Assembly: GCA_031261175.1 (NCBI GenBank)
Contig: JAISJW010000022.1
Span: 124,001-188,000 of the forward strand
Direction: 5' to 3'
Length of the DNA stretch: 64,000 nt
DNA from: Lactobacillales bacterium
GTDB lineage: Bacteria; Bacillota; Bacilli; Lactobacillales; Streptococcaceae
Positions 44,904 through 53,010 of this stretch are shown in pieces (within the stretch, counting starts at the first letter, position 1; each line of letters opens with the position of its first letter). Below the pieces are notes generated by a model, which made no database searches, was not told the origin of the DNA, and was given only the letters and a program-made list of their open reading frames with translations. Both the position numbers and the translations under genes were made by a program.

Positions 44904-45548
44904 TTACTTAGGCTCATCGGCATCCCAATTGCCCGAAATCTTTTGGCCGTCAGCCAAAGTTAATGTCCCTTCGCCTTGACGAAGCCCTTTCGAGAACTGA
45001 CCTTCATAGCTCCAGCCCTTCGCATCGGTGTAAGTCCCTTTGCCCTCGGCCACGCCGTTCTTGAACTCGCCAGTATATTTAGATCCGTCCTGATAAGTGA
45101 ACGTCCCGCTCTTAACCGAGCCGAAATCGAAATCGCCCTTCAAGCCCCAGCCTTCTGGCGACTTGATTTCACCCTCGCCGTGCGGTCCGTTTTTGCCCCA
45201 CGGGCCATCGAACGTATCTTCGTTGCTATCAGTGACCTGAGCATCGCCGACCACGACATTATCTCTAAACTCAGCCACGATAACTGCTGCATCTTTGAAT
45301 TTAATGTTCGCCTTACCTTCAAGCATTCCGTCTTTGAAATGCCCTTCATAAGTCGTTCCATCTTCCAAAGTCAACGATCCTTCGCCTGAAGGTTCGCCGC
45401 TCACGACTGTCCCACTGTAAGTTTCTCCCGCCGGTAGCGAGTCGTTTTGCACCGTGTGACTTGCCGTCGTTTCGATTCCGCCGAAGGCAAATAGGCCTCC
45501 GACCACGACTACAACTGCAAACAGTGCGCAAAGTATTTTATTTCCCAT
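44904..45548 (-). CDS. Membrane-anchored MORN-repeat protein
   Basis: The protein has 214 residues. A signal anchor (ILCALFAVVVVVGGLFAFGG) leads to an exterior part of about seven MORN-type repeats, for example YEGHFKDGMLEGKANI and YTGEFKNGVAEGKGTY. The repeats form an extended beta structure used to bind lipids or to scaffold. The gene lies 1 nt after the OatA-like gene in the same direction, so a shared role at the cell surface is likely. The exact function is unknown. Confidence 0.8.
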   Translation of the reverse strand: MGNKILCALFAVVVVVGGLFAFGGIETTASHTVQNDSLPAGETYSGTVVSGEPSGEGSLTLEDGTTYEGHFKDGMLEGKANIKFKDAAVIVAEFRDNVVVGDAQVTDSNEDTFDGPWGKNGPHGEGEIKSPEGWGLKGDFDFGSVKSGTFTYQDGSKYTGEFKNGVAEGKGTYTDAKGWSYEGQFSKGLRQGEGTLTLADGQKISGNWDADEPK

Positions 45549-45549
45549 A

Positions 45550-47415
45550 TTATTTATCCTTCACTTTCTCAATCGCCGCCTTCACGACATCCGCGTAAAG
45601 CTGCTCCGTATCCGGGCGTCCCGGGTGGAACGCGTCATTCGTCATCGCACTGCGATCTTTTTCGGCAATTGGCGCTATCGCGGCCGCCCAATCGGCAATC
45701 GTTACGTTGCTGTATTGATCCGGAAGCGTGCGCAACCAGTCAGCAAATTTAGCCATCCCGCCGTATCCGATACCGTAACCAGTTACAAAAATTATGTTGT
45801 GACCAGGCCCAACTTCATCAATTATTTTCAGCGCTGCATCTTTCGAAACATCCTGCGAAATAATGTTTGTTCCTAGCGAAATTACAATCGTATGAGGCAA
45901 AGCGTCGTGTGATTTCAGATCTTCGACAACTGCTAGACCTTCATCCATTTTCCGGTTACCCATCGCATCAACAATAAGTCCTGGAATGGTGCTACGCAAA
46001 CGGTTAGAAGTAATGTTCGTTACCGAATCTCCGATAATTGTCATCGTCGTTTTATCAACGTGTGATTCATCACCGACTAACAACCTAGCTTGATCAGCCA
46101 TGTGTGAATAATTGCTAAATTTTTCAGGGTTAGGAAGCAATTCCGGATGATCGTGATCGACCACTGGACTTTTCGAAACGAACGTCCCCATATCTTTACA
46201 GTAAGGTGCTAAGTTTGAAATCGCACTTGTCCGTGTTTTCGCATTCAAATCTAGTTCTGTTGCGCTCACTAGCGGTGACGTTAAAGCCACAAATAATGAT
46301 GAAGCTAGCATCACAACAACAACTCCACTCGTCATAACTTGCGCTGGTTTCCACTCGTGAACCGATCCGAAAGCCAGATATCCAATCTCTGCAAAAATCA
46401 AAGTCAAAAGCAATGTCGCAAGCATCAAAATCCATTGATTCGAATAATTATTAACCTGTGCGTAATCTTTTAGCAACACCGAAATCGGCCAGTGAAATAG
46501 GTAAATCGCGTACGATCGACTGCTGAAATATTCAATAATAAACCATTCGCTCGTCTTCGTCCCTTGACCAAACTTCAGAACAGTCACGATAATCACGCTC
46601 GTCAGAACCGACGTCAAAATCAAACCGTAATGATAAGTAGAAAGTTCGTCAAATCTCAAGACCTGGGCAAGTCCAACCAGCCCCAAACCTGCTGTGATCG
46701 GCAAGATCGCTCCAACCGCTCCGGCTTCGATTTGCTTCGGCTTCGTTCCGAGGAACGCACCAATCGCGCTACCCATCATCACCGTAAATCCGTGCGTTTG
46801 CAAAGCGAAATAAACATCAGTGAAATTATGCGTATCCGCAATCGCCGTCGAACCAGTTACCATCAGAACTGCGCTGCCAATTGCCAAAACAAGGGCAAGT
46901 GGTGCGATGATGCGACGCGCTGCATCTGAGGTGCGAACGAACAAAGCGATGAACGCTATGATAATTGCCCAAAGAATGTAATATTGGAATTCAACCCCCA
47001 AAGTCCACGTGTGGATGAAGATGTGGGCGAAGAAGCTCGAGCCGTATGATCCGCCGGTCGCGATTTCATAGTAGTTGGTACACTGGGCAATTGCCGCCAT
47101 TACTTGTTTGAGCAAGCCGCTCCGGAAGTCGCCGGGCAGTCCCAATAGTGCTACCGATGATGTGCCGACCATAAATAATAGAAGCGGAACCAACCTGCGG
47201 ATGCGTTTGGCGAAGAAGCCGAACAAATCGAATTCTGGAAGTTTTTCTACTATTAATGCTGTCGTCAAATATCCCGATAAGACGAAGAAGATGTCAACTC
47301 CGATGAATCCACCTTTGAAGATGTGGACGTTTGATGGTAGCAAGTGGTACGCGAGTACCATTACTAGCCCTAATACTCTGAGAGTGTCTAACCATTTAAT
47401 TTTTTTATTTCTCAT
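45550..47415 (-). CDS. oatA: OatA-like peptidoglycan O-acetyltransferase (acyltransferase 3 plus SGNH domain)
   Basis: The protein has 621 residues. About eleven membrane helices of the acyltransferase-3 domain (residues 10-385) include LAYHLLPSNVHIFKGGFIGVD and FFVLSGYL. The exterior SGNH domain has the catalytic serine in TIIGDSVTNI and the aspartate-histidine pair in NDAFHPGRPD. OatA acetylates muramic acid O-6 on peptidoglycan, giving lysozyme resistance. A MORN-repeat gene follows. Symbol by similarity; some members acylate teichoic acids or other polymers. Confidence 0.85.
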   Translation of the reverse strand: MRNKKIKWLDTLRVLGLVMVLAYHLLPSNVHIFKGGFIGVDIFFVLSGYLTTALIVEKLPEFDLFGFFAKRIRRLVPLLLFMVGTSSVALLGLPGDFRSGLLKQVMAAIAQCTNYYEIATGGSYGSSFFAHIFIHTWTLGVEFQYYILWAIIIAFIALFVRTSDAARRIIAPLALVLAIGSAVLMVTGSTAIADTHNFTDVYFALQTHGFTVMMGSAIGAFLGTKPKQIEAGAVGAILPITAGLGLVGLAQVLRFDELSTYHYGLILTSVLTSVIIVTVLKFGQGTKTSEWFIIEYFSSRSYAIYLFHWPISVLLKDYAQVNNYSNQWILMLATLLLTLIFAEIGYLAFGSVHEWKPAQVMTSGVVVVMLASSLFVALTSPLVSATELDLNAKTRTSAISNLAPYCKDMGTFVSKSPVVDHDHPELLPNPEKFSNYSHMADQARLLVGDESHVDKTTMTIIGDSVTNITSNRLRSTIPGLIVDAMGNRKMDEGLAVVEDLKSHDALPHTIVISLGTNIISQDVSKDAALKIIDEVGPGHNIIFVTGYGIGYGGMAKFADWLRTLPDQYSNVTIADWAAAIAPIAEKDRSAMTNDAFHPGRPDTEQLYADVVKAAIEKVKDK

Positions 47416-47634
47416 ATTTCGACTCCTTTTCTAAATCCTAAACATAGTATAACAAACGAATTCGCATTTCAGGGTTTGTGAAATTCAAAGATTTTTCGAA
47501 CCGTTAATTGTTTAATTAAATTTTGTTGCTTTATATAGTAGATAACTGTTTTTGAAAATATTTAATAATTTAAGTAACTTTACTTTAAGTTTCATTTGAT
47601 AGAATTATCGTATAAAGTAAAGGAGGAAAAAATT

Positions 47635-48006
47635 ATGCCTAATAATATTATAACAATTTATGGCTGTGATATCGAGGAAAACGAGCAGTTCGTTGAATTG
47701 TCTGAACGCTACGGTGTCGTGCCAATCGCAACGGTCGCAAACCTCGACGAAGTAACCGCACCCCTGGCAACTGGCTGTCAATGTATCAGCGTTAGCTCGA
47801 CTGCTTTAGTCAATGAATCAATTTTACTTAAACTTAAAAAATTCGGAGTTGAATATATCTGCACTCGCGGAATATGTCGCTATATTGATTTAAATGCAGC
47901 CAAACGTCTAGGTATCACCGTCGAGAACATTTCCGATTCGATATCGAATGTGATCGAGACAACTTTATTAAACTGTCAGAACTTCACCAGAAATGCACTC
48001 GCCTAG
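47635..48006 (+). CDS. Stand-alone N-terminal fragment of a D-2-hydroxyacid dehydrogenase
   Basis: The protein has 123 residues from the ATG at 47635, which follows AAAGGAGG. The sequence resembles the substrate-binding half of D-lactate dehydrogenase or VanH: ATGCQCISVSSTALVNESIL, then YICTRGICRYIDLNAAKRLGI and VIETTLL. The dinucleotide-binding and catalytic half is missing, yet promoter region, ribosome site and terminator (GCACTCGCCTAGCGGGTGC at 47995-48013) are in place. It is either a truncated remnant or a small protein with a new role, such as binding a D-hydroxyacid or regulating a full enzyme. Confidence 0.6.
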   Translation: MPNNIITIYGCDIEENEQFVELSERYGVVPIATVANLDEVTAPLATGCQCISVSSTALVNESILLKLKKFGVEYICTRGICRYIDLNAAKRLGITVENISDSISNVIETTLLNCQNFTRNALA

Positions 48007-48020
48007 CGGGTGCTTTTTCT
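47995..48020 (+). terminator. Terminator overlapping the stop of the dehydrogenase fragment
   Basis: GCACTCGC and GCGGGTGC around the stop codon form a hairpin followed by TTTTT. Confidence 0.75.
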
Positions 48021-48032
48021 TTGTATATTCTG

Positions 48033-48105
48033 CTAGTCGCATCCAAGCCGATTTTTAACTGATTCGATGCCTGAATTAGTTAAAAATCGGCTTGGATGCG
48101 ACTAG
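48033..48105. terminator. Long hairpin, near-copy of the rex hairpin (hairpin family)
   Basis: The arms share CGCATCCAAGCCGATTTTTA with the hairpin at 8117-8191; the differences near the base of the stem (CTAGTCG against CTAATCG) are matched on the other arm. Confidence 0.8.
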
Positions 48106-48161
48106 GGCTTTTTATAGATAATTAAAGTTTATAGCAAATTATTAAGAACTTTTATTTTTAG

Positions 48162-48216
48162 TTGCACATTGTAACTTATGGGTGTATAATAGTTTTCGTA
48201 AGTTACAAAACGTAAC
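48162..48216 (+). promoter_or_regulatory. Promoter with flanking inverted-repeat operator for the MFS exporter
   Basis: TTGCAC (48162-48167) and TATAAT (48185-48190), 17 nt apart, form a strong promoter. TTGTAACTTA (48169-48178) and TAAGTTACAA (48199-48208) are perfect 10-bp arms that flank the -10 box, and GTTACAAAACGTAAC (48202-48216) forms a second palindrome. A repressor of TetR or MarR type is expected, but none is encoded next to it. Confidence 0.8.
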
Positions 48217-48236
48217 TAAGAAAAGGAGCGAATATT

Positions 48237-49658
48237 ATGTCTGCAAAAACTGCTAAACCGCAAAAAGAAAAAATTCCTAAAAACATTATGAACGCCGCTT
48301 GGATCTTAGTCCTTGGCGCAATTATGCCAATGCTTGATTCAACGATGGTCAACATCGCTATCAACCACTTGAGCCGCGACTTCGGAGCTAGCCTTTCTGC
48401 TATTCAATGGGTTATCACCGGTTACGTGTTATCAATCGCCATAACTGTTCCAATCGCTGGTTGGGCCGCTCAAAAATTCAACGGCAAATTCCTAATGATC
48501 GGCGCAAACGTCATCTTCCTGATTTGCTCAATTGCCTGCGGGTTGAGTTGGAGCATCCCATCGATGGTCTTCTTCCGCGTCGTGCAAGGGATCGGCGCTG
48601 GGATCATCATGACGCTTGTGATGACGCTTATCGTTGAAATCGCTGGCCAAGGCTACATGGGTCGCCTCATTTCTGTCATCGGCCTACCGACTATGCTTGG
48701 CCCAATCTTAGGCCCAGTCATCGGCGCGCTAATCATCCAATTCGTTTCGTGGAGATGGTTATTCTTCGTCAACGTTCCCGTCGGCATCATCGCAATCATC
48801 ATGATGGCATGGAAATTGCCAAACTTCGTCCCATCAAACGTCAAAGCAAAATTCGACTTCATCGGTATCACGCTACTTGGTGCAGCATCTGCCAGCCTAA
48901 TCTACGGAATCACTGAAGCAGCCAAAGATCACACCTTTAACAACTCATCAACAATCACTTTCGTCATCGCTGGTGTCGCAATTTTAATCGCCTACATCAT
49001 CTACGCAGCTATCCGCGGCGACCGCGCAATCCTTCCTTTGAAACTCTTCAAAGTCAAAAACTTCAGTGCGGCAAGTGTCGGCCTATTCCTAGCTGGAATC
49101 GCAACAAACGGCCCAATGATGCTACTTCCTCTCTTCTTCCAAAACGTTAAAGGTTTCGACGTGTTGTACGCTGGCCTATTGTTGATCCCTCAAGGTGTTG
49201 GGATGTTAGTTGCCCGCCCATTGATTGGTAAAATGGTCGACAAAGTCGGCGCTCGCAACGTAACGTTGATCAGCCTAGCAATCGCTGTAATCGGAACAAT
49301 TCCCTTCACATTCTTCGGCCCTGATGCTTCTCTAATCGTGATTTCACTTGTCTTGTTCATCCGCGGTATCGGTATCGGCGGCGTGACAATCCCAATGATG
49401 ACCGATTCTTACACAGGTATGGAAAAACAAGCAATCTCGCAAGCATCTGTCGGTACTCGGATCGTCCAAAACATCGGTGGTGCCTTTGGTTCAGCTGTGT
49501 TGGCTACAATCGTCAGCATCTCAATCGCTAACCAAAAACCAAGCGTCGAAGTGATGGCAAGTGCCTATAACGCTGGCTTCGTAGTCGCTCTTGCTCTTTG
49601 TGTCGTAATGGTCATCCCAGCTCTCTTCTTAACAAATAAAAAAGCTGCTAAAAAATAA
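48237..49658 (+). CDS. DHA2-family MFS multidrug exporter (EmrB/QacA-like)
   Basis: The protein has 473 residues and about 14 membrane helices. Motif D1 is at MPMLDSTMVNIAINHLS, motif A near GWAAQKFNGKFLMIG, and motif C near GPILGPVIGALI. It should pump drugs out with protons. An AAGGAGCG ribosome site precedes the ATG, and its promoter has a well-formed operator. GGCAAGT words at 49070 and 49556 are of core type. Confidence 0.93.
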   Translation: MSAKTAKPQKEKIPKNIMNAAWILVLGAIMPMLDSTMVNIAINHLSRDFGASLSAIQWVITGYVLSIAITVPIAGWAAQKFNGKFLMIGANVIFLICSIACGLSWSIPSMVFFRVVQGIGAGIIMTLVMTLIVEIAGQGYMGRLISVIGLPTMLGPILGPVIGALIIQFVSWRWLFFVNVPVGIIAIIMMAWKLPNFVPSNVKAKFDFIGITLLGAASASLIYGITEAAKDHTFNNSSTITFVIAGVAILIAYIIYAAIRGDRAILPLKLFKVKNFSAASVGLFLAGIATNGPMMLLPLFFQNVKGFDVLYAGLLLIPQGVGMLVARPLIGKMVDKVGARNVTLISLAIAVIGTIPFTFFGPDASLIVISLVLFIRGIGIGGVTIPMMTDSYTGMEKQAISQASVGTRIVQNIGGAFGSAVLATIVSISIANQKPSVEVMASAYNAGFVVALALCVVMVIPALFLTNKKAAKK

Positions 49659-49666
49659 CCAAAATA

Positions 49667-49737
49667 AAAGTTTTTAAACTTAAAGTTTAAAAACTTTTTA
49701 ATTTGTACAGTTTTTGTTTGTAAAGTTTAAAAACTTT
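49667..49737 (+). promoter_or_regulatory. AAAGTTTAAAAACTTT repeats at the promoter of ATPase 2
   Basis: Direct copies lie at 49682-49697 and 49722-49737, with an inverted copy at 49667-49681 that gives a hairpin and may also end the MFS transcript. The last copy lies between TTTGTA (49717) and TATTAT (49741-49746), a classic repressor position. The word is unrelated to that at ATPases 1 and 3. Confidence 0.6.
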
Positions 49738-49765
49738 TGTTATTATGTAATTGTGAGGTGTCAAT

Positions 49766-50959
49766 ATGATAATAAGACAAAAATACATAGATCAATTAAA
49801 TTCATTCTTCGATACTGGATTTGTAAAAGTTGTAACAGGCGTTAGACGTTCCGGGAAAACTTTTATTTTAAAAATGTATCGCGAATCTTTGACTAAACGA
49901 GGAATAACGAATAATAATATTCTTTCGATTAATTTTGAATCCTTAAAATTTGAAGAATACCAAACCTCTAACAAATTTTATGATTACGTAGCTAGTTGGG
50001 TTGGAGATAGCAAAGATAAGAAATATTTATTTTTCGATGAAATCCAAAAGGTTACCGATTGGCAGAAAGCTATTAATAGTTTTCGGGTAGATTTTAACTG
50101 CGATATTTACATAACCGGTTCAAACGCTTCGTTACTTTCTGGCGAGATATCTACTTTGATCGCTGGACGCTATGTTGAAATAGAAGTTTTTCCCCTTTCC
50201 TTTAAGGAATATCTTGAATTTAAAAATATCGATAAAAACAAAGATGAGCTATTCTTGGATTATATTCAGGAAGGTGGATTCCCCGATATCGCATTAGCTC
50301 CTGATGATATCGGTGTTAAGAAGACAATTGCCCAAGGAATTTTTGATTCCATTGTTTTACGTGACGTTAATTTGCGCGCGAGTATCGGAAACGAACTCGT
50401 TCTGAATCGTCTTGTCGCTTTTATGCTAGATAACATCGGAAATTCTATGTCCGTTAATAATATTACTGGTACCTTTACTAGCGATAAAATCGAAACAAAC
50501 AATACTATTTTGACTAAATATATCAATGCTCTAAAAAATGCCTTTATATTTTATAAAGCATCCCGCTATGATATTCGGGGGAAATCTCTGCTCAAAACAC
50601 TCGGAAAATATTATGTTGTCGACACTGGTTTACGAAATCTTCAATTAGAACGCGATTACAATGACAGCATTGGTCATCAAATTGAAAATATCGTCTATAT
50701 CGAATTGCTTCGTCGCGGAAACAATGTCGCAATTGGTAAAGACGGAACCAAGGAAATTGATTTCGTTGCTCGTAAAGGACAAGAAATTATTTATTATCAA
50801 GTGGCTTATCAATTGCCTGAAAACGACGATCGCGAAGTCCCCAATTTAGCCAATTTAAAAGATGGATATCGCAAAAAAATCCTAACCTTCAACCGAATGG
50901 ATGTCGGAATAAGAGATGGCATCGAGATTCAATACATCGTCGATTTCTTACTAGAATAA
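49766..50959 (+). CDS. AAA+ ATPase with C-terminal DUF4143 domain (ATPase 2)
   Basis: The protein has 397 residues. Walker A is TGVRRSGKTFILK (residues 24-36), Walker B YLFFDEIQKVTDW, followed by TGSNASLLSGEISTLIAGRY. The C-terminal DUF4143 part holds GKYYVVDTGLRNLQL and nuclease-like KEIDFVARKGQEIIYYQVAYQL. It is a distant homologue of ATPase 1, with the same length and domain order, but its upstream repeats differ. The function of the family is unknown; such genes travel with accessory DNA. Confidence 0.86.
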   Translation: MIIRQKYIDQLNSFFDTGFVKVVTGVRRSGKTFILKMYRESLTKRGITNNNILSINFESLKFEEYQTSNKFYDYVASWVGDSKDKKYLFFDEIQKVTDWQKAINSFRVDFNCDIYITGSNASLLSGEISTLIAGRYVEIEVFPLSFKEYLEFKNIDKNKDELFLDYIQEGGFPDIALAPDDIGVKKTIAQGIFDSIVLRDVNLRASIGNELVLNRLVAFMLDNIGNSMSVNNITGTFTSDKIETNNTILTKYINALKNAFIFYKASRYDIRGKSLLKTLGKYYVVDTGLRNLQLERDYNDSIGHQIENIVYIELLRRGNNVAIGKDGTKEIDFVARKGQEIIYYQVAYQLPENDDREVPNLANLKDGYRKKILTFNRMDVGIRDGIEIQYIVDFLLE

Positions 50960-50964
50960 AACAC

Positions 50965-51000
50965 AAAAAAGCCTAGACCTCCCTAAAGGTCTAGGCTTTC
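50965..51000. terminator. Terminator shared by ATPase 2 and the small secreted protein
   Basis: AGCCTAGACCT (50970-50980) and AGGTCTAGGCT (50987-50997) form a perfect 11-bp stem between convergent genes. The A-run at 50965-50970 gives a U-run for the minus strand. Confidence 0.88.
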
Positions 51001-51012
51001 GACTAATTAAAA

Positions 51013-51288
51013 TTAGTTAGCCGCTGAGATAGAGATGCTACCGTCTGCTGCTTGTTTTAATTCAACTTGGCCAGATGTTGCAGCTGGCGAGATTGATTTG
51101 CCTCCAACATTGATGTTGCTGCCATCAGTTGTGATTGCGACAGTTCCTTCTGGAGCTGCTGTAGTTGCCGCCGGTGTATTTGCCGGTGAAATCACAGTTC
51201 CTCCATCGGCTGCGAATGCAATTGCCGGTACGATCACTGCTGCAGCTGCTGCCGTTGCTAATGCGATTACTAATTTGTTCTTTTTCAT
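51013..51288 (-). CDS. Small secreted protein with signal peptide
   Basis: The protein has 91 residues from the ATG at 51286-51288, which follows AGGAG; upstream in-frame codons lack a ribosome site. A signal peptide (KKNKLVIALATAAAAAVIV to AFA) precedes a mature part of about 65 residues that is rich in A, T, S and G (SPANTPAATTAAPEG, ITTDGSNINVGGKSISP). It probably ends in the medium or loosely at the surface. No family is recognised. Confidence 0.65.
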   Translation of the reverse strand: MKKNKLVIALATAAAAAVIVPAIAFAADGGTVISPANTPAATTAAPEGTVAITTDGSNINVGGKSISPAATSGQVELKQAADGSISISAAN

Positions 51289-51398
51289 GTCTTTTCTCCT
51301 TTTTGTACATGTTGTGCGCGTCAATTCCTTGACTATACCCATTTTAGCAAACAATTTCAAAGAAGAAGGTTCCTCAAATGTTAAGATTTTTCAAAATC

Positions 51399-51414
51399 CG
51401 GGCAATTAACCCCG
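51399..51414. repeat. 16-bp direct repeat flanking rhuM, left copy
   Basis: CGGGCAATTAACCCCG here is identical to 52570-52585. The two copies bracket the rhuM gene and contain the GGGCAATT word enriched in the window. Confidence 0.55.
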
Positions 51415-51425
51415 AAACCAGCTCA

Positions 51426-52427
51426 CTACTTATCTTCTAATTCTTTTATCAGTTTATCAAAATCTGAATTAATAGCTTGTGTCCGATTGAAAACATCGTA
51501 TTCCTTTGCAGCTTTATCCTTAGCATCTTTCATCGAAATTTTGCCCGCCCCATCTAGAATTTCAAAGCGGTTAAATTTCAAAAATTCATCTAAACTTTGC
51601 GCAAATTCTTCCATCGTGAAAATCCTCTCTTCTTCGATTAAATTCTCGATGTAATCAAAGTAAGCCGAAACGTTGCGCTCCAAGCGTTTAATGTCTTTTT
51701 CGTTCAAATAATTTTTGGCAATTTGCGAATCAGTTTTCAATATTCGTCCATCTGGTGAATTTTTCCAATTCACCAACCCCATATTATCTAGGTTGCTGTC
51801 CGCACTACTATCGATAATTTCAGCCGCCGTCTTTCCTGTAATTGCGAAATGAAATTTATTCTGCACAGTCGCAAAAAATTTCTTGGTTACTTCGCTTTTT
51901 GCATCATAGTCTATTGATAATTCAGCAAAAATATCTGTGATTTGTTGCCACACTCGGCGTTCACTTGCCCGGATCGAACGAACTCTTTCGAGCATTTCAC
52001 GGAAATAATCTTTTCCAAATGTTTGCTCACCTTGTTTCAAGCGCTCGTCATCTAAGACAAATCCTTTGATTGTGTATTCCTTCAGGATTTTCGTCGCCCA
52101 TTGGCGGAATTTTGTCGCCTTGCGCGAATTAACGCGATAGCCAATAGAGATGATTGCATCTATGTTGTAATATCTAATTTCTTCTTTTACAGCCCCGCGA
52201 ACCCCTCGGTTTATGACTGTTTCCATTTTGGAAACAGTCACTTCTTCATCCAACTCGTCCTCAGCAAAAATATTTTTCAAGTGCTTACTAATCGCGGATT
52301 TCCCAACCCCAAACAACTCTCCAATCGTCTTCTGCGTCGCCCAAATCGTTTCATCTTTAACGATCACTTCGATATTTGCATCATCTTTGCTTCCATCATA
52401 CAACAAAAACTCTAGTTCATTATTCAT
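51426..52427 (-). CDS. rhuM: RhuM family protein
   Basis: The protein has 333 residues. It starts MNNELEFLLYDGSKDDANIEV and contains IWATQKTIGELFGVGKSAISKHLKNIF, a phage-antirepressor-like helix-turn-helix, then GYRVNSRKATKFRQWATKILKEY. This is the COG3943 virulence-associated RhuM family found beside type I restriction genes and mobile DNA. The molecular role is unclear; it may regulate accessory genes. It lies between 16-bp direct repeats and downstream of a repeat array without an ATPase. Confidence 0.88.
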   Translation of the reverse strand: MNNELEFLLYDGSKDDANIEVIVKDETIWATQKTIGELFGVGKSAISKHLKNIFAEDELDEEVTVSKMETVINRGVRGAVKEEIRYYNIDAIISIGYRVNSRKATKFRQWATKILKEYTIKGFVLDDERLKQGEQTFGKDYFREMLERVRSIRASERRVWQQITDIFAELSIDYDAKSEVTKKFFATVQNKFHFAITGKTAAEIIDSSADSNLDNMGLVNWKNSPDGRILKTDSQIAKNYLNEKDIKRLERNVSAYFDYIENLIEEERIFTMEEFAQSLDEFLKFNRFEILDGAGKISMKDAKDKAAKEYDVFNRTQAINSDFDKLIKELEDK

Positions 52428-52569
52428 TCAAATTTTCCTTTCTATTCAATTTTCTTGTTATGATTCTACCACAATTTTTTACCCCCTATAATATATATAC
52501 GTAAAAAATTCCGTTTTGTTACATTTTCGGCCAAAATAATTCAAAAAAACTTCTCTCATAACAAAAAAA

Positions 52570-52585
52570 CGGGCAATTAACCCCG
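52570..52585. repeat. 16-bp direct repeat flanking rhuM, right copy
   Basis: CGGGCAATTAACCCCG, identical to 51399-51414. Confidence 0.55.
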
Positions 52586-52651
52586 CTAATTTCAATTCTA
52601 TCAAAAAAAATTAAAAGATCCAAGGAGTGTTTTTTAACTTTTTATGAACTC

Positions 52652-52772
52652 AACTAGCTATTTGTGTTGTTTTTTCTGAAAATAAACCGCTATTTATGTT
52701 GTTTTTTGAAAAATTAACTAGTTATTCGTGTTGTTTTTCGAAAAAATAACTAGATATTCGTGTTGTTTTCTG
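52652..52772. repeat. Four tandem about 32-bp units, ATPase 3 type (orphan array)
   Basis: Units start at 52652, 52685, 52716 and 52748. Each begins AACTAG or AACCGC, followed by TATT(T/C)(G/A)TGTTGTTTT and a T/A-rich tail. There are no spacers, so it is not a CRISPR array. Three matching units lie upstream of the ATPase 3 promoter at 54384-54471. Here no ATPase follows; rhuM does. Confidence 0.8.
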
Positions 52773-52788
52773 TTGCTCAACAAAAAAA

Positions 52789-52825
52789 TTACAGACTCGT
52801 AAGAATGCTCCTTGCGAGTCTGTAA
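52789..52825 (-). terminator. Terminator of the 39-aa gene, copy A
   Basis: TTACAGACTCG and CGAGTCTGTAA form a perfect 11-bp stem, and the A-run at 52782-52788 reads as U on the minus strand. Confidence 0.88.
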
Positions 52826-52841
52826 CTTTTATGTGTTACTA

Positions 52842-52961
52842 TTAATGATAAACAACCGAGAACTGCGAACTTCCGCTCGCCACCGATTCCGCCGCATTCT
52901 TATCGATAAACGGCCCCGCGATCGTATTCCCAAAATCATCCACCACATACCAATTTCCCAT
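52842..52961 (-). CDS. Duplicated 39-residue small protein, copy A
   Basis: The ATG at 52959-52961 follows GAAGGG, and a terminator lies directly after the stop. The protein starts MGNWYVVDDFGNTIAGPFI and ends SGSSQFSVVYH; it differs from copy B at 54545-54664 only at residue 9 (D for N) and the last residue (H for R). The near-identity of both protein and flanking DNA shows recent duplication or gene conversion. The regular D-x-x-G-N-T-I-x-G-P pattern suggests a small beta fold with one helix. No family is recognised. Confidence 0.75.
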   Translation of the reverse strand: MGNWYVVDDFGNTIAGPFIDKNAAESVASGSSQFSVVYH

Positions 52962-53010
52962 TTTCTAACCCTTCAGACCAGAAACCCTTGGGCAATTCAA
53001 ACCGAGACTT

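Larger units (their letters stand above)
52428..52841. other. Gap of about 410 nt holding repeats and a terminator, no gene seen
   Basis: From left to right it contains the rhuM ribosome-site region, the right copy of the 16-bp repeat (52570-52585), an array of four about 32-bp units (52652-52772) and the terminator of the 39-aa gene (52789-52825). I see no coding sequence. Confidence 0.7.
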
